Shown here: positions 52,151 to 59,995 of the stretch, one piece after another | Layout: every line of letters begins with the position of its first letter | How positions within the stretch are numbered: position 1 is the first letter of the stretch | Source of the DNA: Paenibacillus sp. JNUCC-31 | GTDB lineage: Bacteria > Bacillota > Bacilli > Paenibacillales > Paenibacillaceae | Assembly (NCBI RefSeq): GCF_014844075.1 | Contig: NZ_CP062165.1 | Coordinates: forward strand, 4,092,001-4,156,000 | Direction of reading: 5' to 3' | DNA length: 64,000 nt | The notes under the pieces: model-generated | Told to the model about the DNA's origin: nothing | The model's input: the letters and a program-made list of their open reading frames with translations, nothing else | Database searches by the model: none | Translations under genes and position numbers: made by a program

Positions 52151-53506
52151 TTATTCAATCGTTAGACCGTTTATCCGTTCTGAGATGGATCTCTTTCTAT
52201 AGTACATCCCAATAGTCACCAGAACTATCATTTCGGATAGCGGAACGGCAAGCCATACACCAGTGATACCTAAGAAGGAAGGGAGGATAACAATTAAGGC
52301 AACCATAATAATCATCTCGCGTGCAGCTGTAATCCAGATAGCCATTTTGGCATTCCCGACAGATTGGAAGTACGTGCTCATGACAAAGTTAATACCCATG
52401 AACAAGTATGCAAAAGTAAATATTCGTAAACCGTACACGGCGTTATCCGTCACGCTGTCACTGAAGTTTCCGAAAATTTGCACAAAATAGGGTGCGCCCA
52501 GTTGTACAACGAGTAAAAGCAGGACCCCACATGTCAGAGCCGTTCTGGAGGCTAAGCGAATGGTCTGTTTTTCCCGATCCATCTGTTTGGCTCCGTGATA
52601 ATAACTGACCAAAGGTTGGGCAGCGGACGCCAGACCGAGAAATGCCAGCAGTACAACGCCATGAATATAGTTGAGGACTGTAAAGGATGCCACGCCATCC
52701 GTGCCCGCAATCCGGTCCAGTGAGATGTTGTGAGCGATGGAGAAGACGGACATGCCCAATTCAGCCAGAAAGCTGGGGAAACCAATGAGTACAATGGAAG
52801 CCAGCAGTTTGGTATTCCATTTGAATCGGGTGAAGGTGAGATTATTATTTTTCCTGAAAAAGTGAGTTAGCAACACAAGAAGTGCCAGAGATGCGGATAC
52901 AATTGTACCAATCGCGACGCCACGAACGCCCCATTCCAGCACGTATAACGTTACATAATTGAGCACAATATTCGCTACCGCAAACGTGATCTGAGCATAC
53001 ATGGATGTATTGGGATTTCCATCGTTACGAACAAAAATAGTCAGTGCGTTCTCAATGGTAAAGACAAAACCGAACAACAAAATGATATTCATATAGTCCG
53101 CAGCAAACGGGAATGTTTCGGTATTGGCACCAAGGGCGTAGACCAGCTTATCTTTGAATGTGTATGCCGTATATCCAATGACCATCGTAATCAGCAAAAT
53201 AATCGTAATGGATTTGGTGAAAATCTGCTTCGCAGTCGTGAGATCTTTCTTGCCCATGTAGGTTGAGTATAAGGTTGCCCCGCCCATACCAATCCATAGC
53301 GACATGGCCACAAAAAGTGTGTAGACAGGAGAAGCAATCCCGATTCCGGCCAGCGCGGTAGAACCCAGTTTGTGTCCAACCATAATGCCGTCGATAATAA
53401 AATTAAAAGCGATAACCAGCATCCCTAATATGGAAGGTACGAGGTAGCTTACAAATGCTTTACCTACAGATTGCTTCTCCAATGGGTGCGTCCAATTTGT
53501 GTTCAT
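52151..53506 (-). CDS. MATE family efflux transporter
   Basis: A 451-residue membrane protein with 12 predicted helices in two homologous halves (VSYLVPSILGMLVIAFNFIIDGIMVG at the first helix; GFPSFLAELGMSVFSIAHNISL at helix 7, quoted in parts under 20 residues: IAFNFIIDGIMVG; ELGMSVFSIAHNI). It exports drugs or cationic compounds using a Na+ or H+ gradient. The start ATG 53506 follows GGAGGTC on the minus strand. Two tandem TetR-like operators lie 18-62 bp upstream, although no TetR gene is near, so regulation comes from elsewhere. Confidence 0.88.
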   Translation of the reverse strand: MNTNWTHPLEKQSVGKAFVSYLVPSILGMLVIAFNFIIDGIMVGHKLGSTALAGIGIASPVYTLFVAMSLWIGMGGATLYSTYMGKKDLTTAKQIFTKSITIILLITMVIGYTAYTFKDKLVYALGANTETFPFAADYMNIILLFGFVFTIENALTIFVRNDGNPNTSMYAQITFAVANIVLNYVTLYVLEWGVRGVAIGTIVSASLALLVLLTHFFRKNNNLTFTRFKWNTKLLASIVLIGFPSFLAELGMSVFSIAHNISLDRIAGTDGVASFTVLNYIHGVVLLAFLGLASAAQPLVSYYHGAKQMDREKQTIRLASRTALTCGVLLLLVVQLGAPYFVQIFGNFSDSVTDNAVYGLRIFTFAYLFMGINFVMSTYFQSVGNAKMAIWITAAREMIIMVALIVILPSFLGITGVWLAVPLSEMIVLVTIGMYYRKRSISERINGLTIE

Positions 53507-53523
53507 GGTGACCTCCGTTAGTA

Positions 53524-53568
53524 TACTGAATGTTCGTTCTATATTATATTATACTGAACGTTCGTTCT
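53524..53568. promoter_or_regulatory. Tandem 17-bp operator copies before the MATE gene
   Basis: TACTGAATGTTCGTTCT (53524-53540) and TACTGAACGTTCGTTCT (53552-53568) are direct repeats 28 bp apart, each with the dyad GAAC-G-TTC type core. TetR-family repressors of efflux pumps bind such sites. Confidence 0.65.
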
Positions 53569-53673
53569 GTATAATAACATGCCAAGAATTTGGTTGGCAA
53601 CTTTTTCAAAAGATTTTCGTTTTTATGTTAGAGTTAATGGAGCATCTTTTATGACACGGGAGGGAATCTGTTT

Positions 53674-54408
53674 ATGAAGCAAAACAAATACGATGAAGCT
53701 GAATTCTTCGGCAATTACAGCCGGATGGCCCGATCAACTCAAGGGCTGGAGGCTGCTGGCGAGTGGCATGAATTGCAAATGATGCTGCCGGACTTAAAGG
53801 ATAAGAACGTACTGGATCTGGGGTGCGGGTTTGGCTGGCACTGCCGATATGCACGTGAGCAAGGTGCACGTTCTGTAATTGGCGTGGATTTGTCCGAAAA
53901 TATGTTGCAGCGTGCACGCGAGATGACGGATGACCCTCATATCCATTACCAGCGTATGGCGATTGAGGATATTGATTTTGCACCAGGACAATTTGATGTG
54001 GTGATCAGCTCGCTGGCCTTGCATTATATCGAGCGTCTGGATGAGGTATATGCCAAAATCCATACATGTCTTGTCCAGGGGGGCACGTTTGTCCTGTCTG
54101 CGGAACATCCTATCTTTACAGCGCGGGCGGAGCAGGACTGGCATTACGGACCTGAGGGCGAGATAAAGCACTGGCCCGTGGATCATTATCATGAGGAAGG
54201 GCAGCGAGTAGCGAACTTTCTGAATCAGGACGTGGTGAAATATCACCGGACAGTTGCGACACAGTTGAATGAATTGATCCAGGCCGGGTTTATCATTCAA
54301 CAGGTAGCGGAGTCCAAGCCATCACCGGAGATGATGGAGCAGGTCCCGGGTATGCGAGACGAGAGCCGCCGACCGATGTTTCTCATGATTGCTGCGGTTA
54401 AGGCGTGA
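53674..54408 (+). CDS. Class I SAM-dependent methyltransferase
   Basis: A 244-residue methyltransferase of the Methyltransf_11/25 type. Motif I is VLDLGCGFGWHCRYA (residues 46-60), the acidic loop is VIGVDLSENML, motif II-like IDFAPGQFDVVISSLALHYIE follows, and motif III is LVQGGTFVLSAEHPIF. Many homologues are annotated as UbiE/trans-aconitate-type enzymes, but the substrate is unknown. It is divergent from MATE with the operators between; CGGGAGGGAA is the binding site. Confidence 0.88.
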   Translation: MKQNKYDEAEFFGNYSRMARSTQGLEAAGEWHELQMMLPDLKDKNVLDLGCGFGWHCRYAREQGARSVIGVDLSENMLQRAREMTDDPHIHYQRMAIEDIDFAPGQFDVVISSLALHYIERLDEVYAKIHTCLVQGGTFVLSAEHPIFTARAEQDWHYGPEGEIKHWPVDHYHEEGQRVANFLNQDVVKYHRTVATQLNELIQAGFIIQQVAESKPSPEMMEQVPGMRDESRRPMFLMIAAVKA

Positions 54409-54453
54409 GCAGCTTCGGTCTCGGAATGAGGTTTATTAGCTTTATTATAGATA

Positions 54454-54500
54454 GACCAGCGTGTTCAGCACATGTGAACATTGCTGGTTTATTTTATTTT
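54454..54500 (+). terminator. Terminator of the methyltransferase gene
   Basis: ACCAGC.TGTTCA / TGAACA..GCTGGT stem with loop GCACATG and a T-rich tail (TTATTTTATTTT). Confidence 0.75.
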
Positions 54501-54580
54501 GCAGAAGTTGGGTGAAAAAATATTGCGACTGGGAACCAAAGCTGAATGGACGAAGTCTTATTAAGTGAGGTGAACATTAG

Positions 54581-55159
54581 TTGGACTATCAATATTTGGC
54601 ACATGCTCAGACGATCGACAATTACACACTTAGCAGCATGATGGATGAGTACGGGAACGATGTATGGAACTACGCGTACTTTCTGACCAAAAGTACTGAG
54701 CAGGCGGACGAATTGTCACAGGAAGTGTTTATCCGGGCATATTCCGGGATCGCCCATTTTCGCGGGGAATGCTCATTGAAGACATGGCTGCTGACCATTA
54801 CTAGGAACACGACATTTACATACCGGAAGTCCAGATTTTTTCGCAGCAGTTTATGGGGAGAGACACTGCCAATTCACACGGAACAGGTTAATACGAGCCA
54901 AGGTGAGATGAAGCCTGAAAAATGGGTTCACCCTTCTGCCGAAGCAGAGGCGATTAGCAGGGAGTACGTTCATGAAATCTGGGACATCATCATGGCCCTG
55001 CCGGACAAATTCCGGGAATTGCTTTTGCTGCATCTGAAGTATGAGCTTACGACGGGTGAAATTGCGGAAATGCTGGGCATAAGCGCGGGAACGGTCAAAT
55101 CCCGACTGTCCAGGGCGAAGGCCAAAGTACGGAAACAGTGGAAGGAGCGAAGCGAATGA
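54581..55159 (+). CDS. ECF-type RNA polymerase sigma factor
   Basis: A 192-residue sigma-70 of the extracytoplasmic function group. Region 2 lies at residues about 25-90 (DVWNYAYFLTKSTEQADELSQEVFIRAY, quoted in part: EQADELSQEVFIRAY; then TWLLTITRN). Region 4 lies at about 130-185 (LPDKFRELLLLHL, TTGEIAEMLGISAGTVKSRLSRAK). TTG start 54581 after TGAGGTGAAC. Its stop overlaps the start of the next gene, which encodes the anti-sigma factor, so the pair are translationally coupled. It directs a small envelope-stress regulon. Confidence 0.9.
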   Translation: MDYQYLAHAQTIDNYTLSSMMDEYGNDVWNYAYFLTKSTEQADELSQEVFIRAYSGIAHFRGECSLKTWLLTITRNTTFTYRKSRFFRSSLWGETLPIHTEQVNTSQGEMKPEKWVHPSAEAEAISREYVHEIWDIIMALPDKFRELLLLHLKYELTTGEIAEMLGISAGTVKSRLSRAKAKVRKQWKERSE

Positions 55160-56418
55160 AACGTATCGATGACGAATGGGAAAAAGTAGTCCAACAGGAG
55201 CCGTTTGCGGCGTCTCCTTTTACCGAAGAGCATAAGCAGAACGTACTTCGCCAGGTAGCCTGGCTCAAATCGGGATCTGCACAGAAAATAAGCGATGCTC
55301 ACGATAAGTCTAACGAGCAACACGTTCGGTCGAATCAACGTAGAAGCCGTCTTCGCTCTCGCAAAGCCATTATGGCGTGCACGACGATTGCAGCCGTGGC
55401 AGTGGCGGTCATTCTCTGGAACGGACAGATTGTGGAGCCGATCATTGAACAAGTATATCCCACAGCAGCGCTGCAATATACGGATGATGCTGGCATGAAC
55501 CTGCTCACAGACAAGATGAAAAAGAATGTAGCCGTCACGATGCGAGACTATCTTGGCAAACAATTACGTATAACCAAAGTGCAGGACCTGCCTGTGTCTG
55601 GAAGAGTGTCTGTCGAGGCTGGAAAAGAGGGCGATGCAGAATATGCGTTGATCTGGCTTGATGCGGCAACAGGCAATCTGCGTGAGGTACAGATGAGACG
55701 GGAGATGGCAGCTAATGAGCTGGAGCACCTTTATTTGCGTCAAATTCCGTCACTGCTTGAAGAGATAAAAAGTGACCCTACGCTAAAACCGATCTCAGCC
55801 AGACGTTATGTGAAAAAGAAACAGGGTCAGGAAAAACCCGTATGGTTCACAACAGTGTTTTTGGAGAATAGTAGGGGCAGGGGCAGTATCGAATGGACGA
55901 GGGATGAAGCAGTATCCGTTTCTGGTAGTGTGAGTTCTGCCACTGTATCACAACAATTAATAACAGATGCCAGAATGTCGATTGAAGCCTTGTCTGGTGA
56001 GCCCGCACCTGATTTGAAAGATATAATATTTAAACAAAATGACAAGAAGCGTGAAGGAACAACGGACCTATATTTTGGAGATCGGTATTTAGTAAGAAGA
56101 ATTAGCGGGATGTTTAGCGATGAATATACTGTTATGGATTTCCAGAGGGGGATTCCAAAATCTGTAACTGGGAAAGAGTATGAGCTTTACTTAGAGAAGT
56201 TACGTAACATGAAGGAAAGTGTAATCAGGCAGAACGCAGCACCAGTAATCAAACAAATATTCAAAATCGACCTTGATCTATATAAACTTGAAAGAGATCC
56301 AAATACGCCTGGAATGGTCACATTCCGTTCAGTAGAGACAGAGGTTTACAATACTTTTAAGGTTCGATATGAAGAAGATGCAAGGATTACGATGATCACA
56401 ATAGATGCCAACCTTTAA
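55156..56418 (+). CDS. Membrane-anchored anti-sigma factor
   Basis: A 420-residue protein whose ATG overlaps the sigma stop (ATGA). The cytosolic N-terminal 70 residues (EKVVQQEPFAASPFTEEHKQNVLRQV) resemble the sigma-binding part of Bacillus-type anti-sigma factors. One membrane helix lies at about 74-93 (IMACTTIAAVAVAVILW). The 320-residue extracellular part, with two repeats that resemble PepSY-like folds, is the probable sensor. No zinc-binding HxxxCxxC motif is visible, so it is not a ZAS-type protein. Base use drops to lower GC after about 56030. Confidence 0.78.
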   Translation: MKRIDDEWEKVVQQEPFAASPFTEEHKQNVLRQVAWLKSGSAQKISDAHDKSNEQHVRSNQRRSRLRSRKAIMACTTIAAVAVAVILWNGQIVEPIIEQVYPTAALQYTDDAGMNLLTDKMKKNVAVTMRDYLGKQLRITKVQDLPVSGRVSVEAGKEGDAEYALIWLDAATGNLREVQMRREMAANELEHLYLRQIPSLLEEIKSDPTLKPISARRYVKKKQGQEKPVWFTTVFLENSRGRGSIEWTRDEAVSVSGSVSSATVSQQLITDARMSIEALSGEPAPDLKDIIFKQNDKKREGTTDLYFGDRYLVRRISGMFSDEYTVMDFQRGIPKSVTGKEYELYLEKLRNMKESVIRQNAAPVIKQIFKIDLDLYKLERDPNTPGMVTFRSVETEVYNTFKVRYEEDARITMITIDANL

Positions 56419-56478
56419 GCCTTGATCCCATATGGTACAATCAATTTAATAGATGGCTGGAGCATAAGGAGCATAACG

Positions 56479-56937
56479 ATGAAATATTTGGTGAGTTCAT
56501 GTCTTGCTGGCGTAGCCTGCCGTTACAACGGAACAGCGAGTCTGGATGCGAAAATTCAGGAGCTTGTAGAGCAGGAACAGGCAAAGATGGTCTGCCCGGA
56601 ACTGCTTGGAGGGTTTTTCACCCCGCGGGAGCCGGCTGAAATTATCGGCGGTACGGGTAAGGATGTGCTGGCAGGTACAGCCAAGGTCATTGAGAAGAGT
56701 GGCAACGATGTAACAGATTTATATATTAAAGGAGCCTATCAGACACTTGAATGGGCGCAAAAACTGGATGTCACCTGTGTGGTGCTCAAAGAATTCAGTC
56801 CTTCCTGCGGTACACAGATGATCTACGATGGCAACTTTGCCAACCACAAAGTCGTGGGCGAAGGGGTTACTTCTGCTTTGCTTCGGCAAGAGGGATTTAC
56901 GGTCATCTCGGAAAATGAATTCATGCAGCAGTTGTAA
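56479..56937 (+). CDS. DUF523 family protein
   Basis: A 152-residue protein of the DUF523 family (YbbK-like). Conserved cysteines are in SSCLAGVACRYNG (residues 6-18), VCPELLGG near 38-45 and FSPSCGTQMIYDG near 107-119, which suggests a metal or Fe-S site. It has TPREPAEIIGG in the first half. ATG 56479 follows AAGGAGC. Function is unknown, although homologues have been linked to tRNA thio-modification enzymes. Monocistronic, followed by a hairpin. Confidence 0.85.
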   Translation: MKYLVSSCLAGVACRYNGTASLDAKIQELVEQEQAKMVCPELLGGFFTPREPAEIIGGTGKDVLAGTAKVIEKSGNDVTDLYIKGAYQTLEWAQKLDVTCVVLKEFSPSCGTQMIYDGNFANHKVVGEGVTSALLRQEGFTVISENEFMQQL

Positions 56938-56959
56938 TCATAATCATCTCTGAAACGAA

Positions 56960-57010
56960 ACACAGGTAAGTCGCCTTGGGGAGCAGCAGATTCCATGGCG
57001 ACTTGTGTTT
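56960..57010 (+). terminator. Hairpin after the DUF523 gene
   Basis: CAC..AAGTCGCC / GGCGACTTGTG stem with a long loop of about 20 nt, then TTTATTATAA. Weak terminator. Confidence 0.5.
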
Positions 57011-57194
57011 ATTATAACAGGCGTGGAGTTGATCATTGAAAAACCTTGTCAGTAAACATTTGTTACTTTTATGAAGTAAGAAACATTATTGTGCGTACTT
57101 TTAAATTTTGATTATAGAATCTAAAATAATACTCAGGTATTCAGATTAAAACTAATGAACATGAACATAAACAAAAAAAGGATGTGCAGATCAT

Positions 57195-57872
57195 ATGGAA
57201 TCTACGGCAAACGCCATTACGAAAGAAAACGTCTTGAACGCTTACCATTTTCGGCATGCAACCAAACAGTTTGATGCTTCACGTACCATTTCAGCAGAAG
57301 ATTTCGAGTATATTCTGGAAACGGGACGACTGTCGCCAAGCTCGATCGGATTGGAGCCATGGAAATTTCTGATTGTGCAGAATGCGGATTTGCGCAAGCG
57401 TCTGTCCGAAGTTTCTTCCGGGGCTCAGAAACAATTGGCAGGGGCAAGCCATTTTATGGTTATTTTGGCGCGATCCGATGCGAGTTATAATTCTCCTTAC
57501 GCGGAGTATATGCTGAAAGAAATCAAGGGCATGCCGGATGACGTATTCGAGTTGACCCGTGAAGCTTATGGCAAATTTCAAAAGAACCAACGAATGCTGG
57601 AAAACCCCCGTACTTTATTGGACTGGGCGTCCAAACAGACCTACATCGCTCTCGGCAATATGATGACTGCGGCAGCGCTGATTGGTATTGATTCCTGCCC
57701 GATTGAAGGGTTTAACTATGAGGGCGTACATCACATTCTGGAAGAAGAAGGACTGCTGGAGGATGGACTTTGGGATGTTTCCGTTATGGCAGCCTTTGGT
57801 TATCGTGCGGGAGATCCGCCACGGGAAAAATCCCGTCAGCCTTTGGAGAAAATTACGCAGTGGATTGATTAA
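57195..57872 (+). CDS. NAD(P)H-dependent nitroreductase family protein
   Basis: A 225-residue FMN protein of the nitroreductase (NfsB/YfkO-like) family. FMN contacts are FRHATKQFDAS near residues 18-28 and SPSSIGLEPWKF near 52-63, with SKQTYIALGNMMTAAALIGIDSCPIEGF near 151-178 (quoted: IALGNMMTAAALIGI) and a C-terminal FGYRAGDPPREKSR. It reduces nitro compounds or quinones with NAD(P)H. AAGGATGTG precedes the ATG. Confidence 0.9.
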   Translation: MESTANAITKENVLNAYHFRHATKQFDASRTISAEDFEYILETGRLSPSSIGLEPWKFLIVQNADLRKRLSEVSSGAQKQLAGASHFMVILARSDASYNSPYAEYMLKEIKGMPDDVFELTREAYGKFQKNQRMLENPRTLLDWASKQTYIALGNMMTAAALIGIDSCPIEGFNYEGVHHILEEEGLLEDGLWDVSVMAAFGYRAGDPPREKSRQPLEKITQWID

Positions 57873-57910
57873 GGTTAATGTAATATCGGCTGTTTATATA
57901 TAAAACATAA

Positions 57911-57965
57911 CGGGGCGGTCCGATAATTGTTCTTGAACAATTACATGGGACCACCCTTTGTTATT
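57911..57965 (+). terminator. Terminator of the nitroreductase gene
   Basis: GGGGCGGTCC.ATAATTGTTC / GAACAATTA..GGGACCACCC stem and a T-rich tail (TTTGTTATTTTATT). Confidence 0.75.
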
Positions 57966-58215
57966 TTATTCTAATGAACCGAGCACACGCTATTCGCTTG
58001 TATTTTCACAGGTCTGAGATATAACGAATTACAGAGTCGTTATTTCGTCCAACGGGTCGATTTTTACGTTCTGGGGCCATTTTATGAATGAATAACTGCG
58101 CTGAGGTTCGTTACATTTTGAATTCCCTGATTTTTTGTTTTATAAGGTGCGGTAGGTTCGTTAGCGCTTTGGCAAGAGAAAAATCCCCTTCGGGAGAGTT
58201 CCTTGTTAAAAAGAG
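57966..58215. other. Non-coding spacer
   Basis: About 250 bp between terminator and MarR promoter. No reading frame or RNA motif is recognised. GCAAGAGAAAAATCCCCTTCGG near 58173 contains a possible short hairpin only. Confidence 0.3.
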
Positions 58216-58244
58216 TTGAATATACATAGATATCTATGTATAAT
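58216..58244 (+). promoter_or_regulatory. MarR promoter with a 22-bp palindrome between -35 and -10
   Basis: TTGAAT (58216-58221), exactly 17 bp, TATAAT (58239-58244). The spacer is occupied by a perfect 22-bp palindrome at 58221-58242 (arms TATACATAGAT / ATCTATGTATA). The expected start point is near 58251, the A of the MarR ATG, so the messenger would be leaderless. Confidence 0.8.
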
Positions 58245-58250
58245 GAACTC

Positions 58251-58673
58251 ATGCCAAATTACAACGCAATTGCACTGATCGCAAGAATCAGAGATCACAT
58301 TCACAAACAGATTGTTCAGCAGTTGGAGCAACAAGATGTTACAGGGATAGTTCCGTCCCACGGTGATATCCTGATGTTCCTGTACCGTGAAGATGCACTA
58401 TCCATCAAGATGCTGGCGGAGCGAGTACATCGGACCCAACCAACTGTAACAGTACTGGTGAACAAGTTGGAGAAGTTGGGATATGTAGAACGCAGTAAGA
58501 GTGCCGAAGACAGCCGAGTGACGATGATTCGTTTGACAGAACAGGGCCGGCAACTTGAACCTGTATTCCAACAGGTATCACAACAGATTAATGGAATGGT
58601 ATATGGTCATTTGACAGACGATCAGGCAGATCAGCTGGAAAGTTTGTTGACCAGTATCGTTCGCAAGTTATAA
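58251..58673 (+). CDS. MarR family transcriptional regulator
   Basis: A 140-residue MarR protein. The recognition region is LSIKMLAERVHRTQPTVTVLV near residues 49-69 (quoted: MLAERVHRTQPTVTVL), followed by the wing ERSKSAEDSRVTMIRLTEQG. An in-frame ATG at 58236 lies inside the operator and before the predicted start point, so ATG 58251 is the more likely start. The palindrome in its own promoter recurs before the neighbouring oxidoreductase, so it should repress both. No cysteine is present, so a small ligand and not thiol oxidation may be the signal. Confidence 0.87.
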   Translation: MPNYNAIALIARIRDHIHKQIVQQLEQQDVTGIVPSHGDILMFLYREDALSIKMLAERVHRTQPTVTVLVNKLEKLGYVERSKSAEDSRVTMIRLTEQGRQLEPVFQQVSQQINGMVYGHLTDDQADQLESLLTSIVRKL

Positions 58674-58686
58674 CCATAAAACCATA

Positions 58687-58743
58687 AGCATTTTGCATGA
58701 ATCAACAACCGAGACGATCGGATGATCAAAAATGCAAAATGCT
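58687..58743 (+). terminator. 12-bp hairpin after the MarR gene
   Basis: AGCATTTTGCAT / ATGCAAAATGCT with a 33-nt spacer that can form an inner CGATCGGATGATCG-type pairing; T7 follows 11 bp later. Confidence 0.5.
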
Positions 58744-58762
58744 CCAACTCCCTTTTTTTACT

Positions 58763-58788
58763 CATATACATAGATGTCTATGTATATG
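58763..58788. promoter_or_regulatory. MarR operator before the NAD(P)H oxidoreductase
   Basis: A 26-bp near-perfect palindrome (arms CATATACATAGA / TCTATGTATATG, centre TG), a second copy of the one at 58221. It is 59 bp before the start codon. Confidence 0.75.
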
Positions 58789-58846
58789 AAGAGAATTATT
58801 CACGATTTGGCAGCAAAATTTAATATAAACTTGGAGGGATTTATTT

Positions 58847-59428
58847 ATGAAACAGCTAATCGTATATGCGCACCCGCACACAGACAGCTTGAACCATGCT
58901 ATTTTGAACACCGCAGTGGAAACACTTGAGGCTCAAGGCCACGAAGTCGTTGTACGCGATCTGTACGCACTTGGATTCCAGCCCGTATTGAGCGCGGCGG
59001 ATAAAGCATCCATGCGTGCAGGACAGACGCCTGAGGATATCGCAACCGAGCAGCAATATGTCACGGATGCAGAGGCCATCACCTTTATTTATCCGATCTG
59101 GTGGACAGGTCTTCCTGCTATCATGAAAGGGTATGTCGATCGTGTATTCGCCTACGGTTTCGCTTATGCTTCAGGTGAAGCCGGCATTGAGAAATTGCTG
59201 ACAGGCAAAAAAGGTCTGATCATTAACACACATGGCACGCCAAGTGAAATTTACGATCAAATCGGCATGATTGCCAGTATGAAAATGACTTCCGATGTGG
59301 GTATCTTCGATTTTGTAGGCATTGAAGCGGTAGATCACTTGCTCTTTGGCAGTATCGGATATTTGGAAGCTGCGGATTATCAGTCCATGCTGGAACAAGT
59401 AAAAGAAACGGTCAGCACCAAATTCTAA
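58847..59428 (+). CDS. Flavodoxin-fold NAD(P)H-dependent oxidoreductase (MdaB/KefF-like)
   Basis: A 193-residue protein of the Flavodoxin_2 family. LIVYAHPHTDSLNHAIL (residues 4-20) is the phosphate-binding loop, TFIYPIWWTGLPAIMKGYVDRVFAYGFAY near 73-101 (quoted: IYPIWWTGLPAIMKGYVDRV) binds the isoalloxazine, and LIINTHGTP is typical. It performs two-electron reduction of quinones with FAD or FMN. GGAGGG precedes the ATG. The operator upstream shows control by the adjacent MarR. Confidence 0.9.
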   Translation: MKQLIVYAHPHTDSLNHAILNTAVETLEAQGHEVVVRDLYALGFQPVLSAADKASMRAGQTPEDIATEQQYVTDAEAITFIYPIWWTGLPAIMKGYVDRVFAYGFAYASGEAGIEKLLTGKKGLIINTHGTPSEIYDQIGMIASMKMTSDVGIFDFVGIEAVDHLLFGSIGYLEAADYQSMLEQVKETVSTKF

Positions 59429-59486
59429 ACGTAGATACATGTATTTATTGGCAGGCCGGTTCGTTCGTCGAATCGGTCTGTTTGGT

Positions 59487-59514
59487 TTGCAAAATGAAAG
59501 AAAGGCGGTATAAT
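59487..59514 (+). promoter_or_regulatory. Promoter of the ArsR-like regulator
   Basis: TTGCAA (59487-59492), 16-bp spacer, TATAAT (59509-59514). The start point would fall at about 59521, next to the ATG at 59522, so that this is a second candidate leaderless transcript. An AAGGCGG lies within the promoter and would not be transcribed. Confidence 0.5.
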
Positions 59515-59521
59515 CTTACCC

Positions 59522-59833
59522 ATGGAACCTATACTCATATTCAAAGCATTATCCAACGAGACACGTCGACAGATTCTGTTGTGGCTCAAAAACCCGGAGC
59601 AGCACTTTCCACCACTGGAGTTATCCCAGCATCCGGATGCTGGAAAGAGCGGCATATGTGTTGGAACGATTCAGGTGAAGGCCGGACTGGCTCAATCCGT
59701 CATATCCAGCTATCTGCTGACCATGCTCAAAGCCGGGTTGCTGATCTCTGAACGCAGGGGACAGTGGACGTATTATCGCCGCAACGAAGAAACCATTCGT
59801 CAATTTGCCGAGTACGTACAGCACGAGCTATAA
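59522..59833 (+). CDS. ArsR-family winged-helix regulator
   Basis: A 103-residue protein with the ArsR/SmtB fold: ILIFKALSNETRRQILLWL (residues 4-22), AGLAQSVISSYLLTMLKAGLL near 54-74 as recognition helix (quoted: LAQSVISSYLLTML), and a wing RRGQWTYYRRNEE. An insertion (PPLELSQHPDAGKSGICVG) replaces the usual metal-binding ELCV segment, so it may not sense metals. Single gene; next to the luciferase-like oxidoreductase that it may regulate. Confidence 0.8.
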   Translation: MEPILIFKALSNETRRQILLWLKNPEQHFPPLELSQHPDAGKSGICVGTIQVKAGLAQSVISSYLLTMLKAGLLISERRGQWTYYRRNEETIRQFAEYVQHEL

Positions 59834-59933
59834 GCCGGACGCCGAGACGGAAGCAAGAATGCAGGTGCAGGCGGGTATTCCGTCCGGATGTAAACGGCTG
59901 AGGAGCAGCTCTGTCACATCATTTTTTTGTGCT

Positions 59934-59958
59934 TATACATCTATATATCTGGATATAC
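59934..59958. promoter_or_regulatory. Degenerate MarR-type palindrome before the LLM oxidoreductase
   Basis: TATACATCTATATATCTGGATATA-like sequence (arms TATACATC..GGATATA) resembles the operators at 58221 and 58763 with several mismatches. TATAAT follows at about 59970. Confidence 0.4.
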
Positions 59959-59995
59959 AAAAATAAAAATATAATACAGAGGAGAACTATATATC

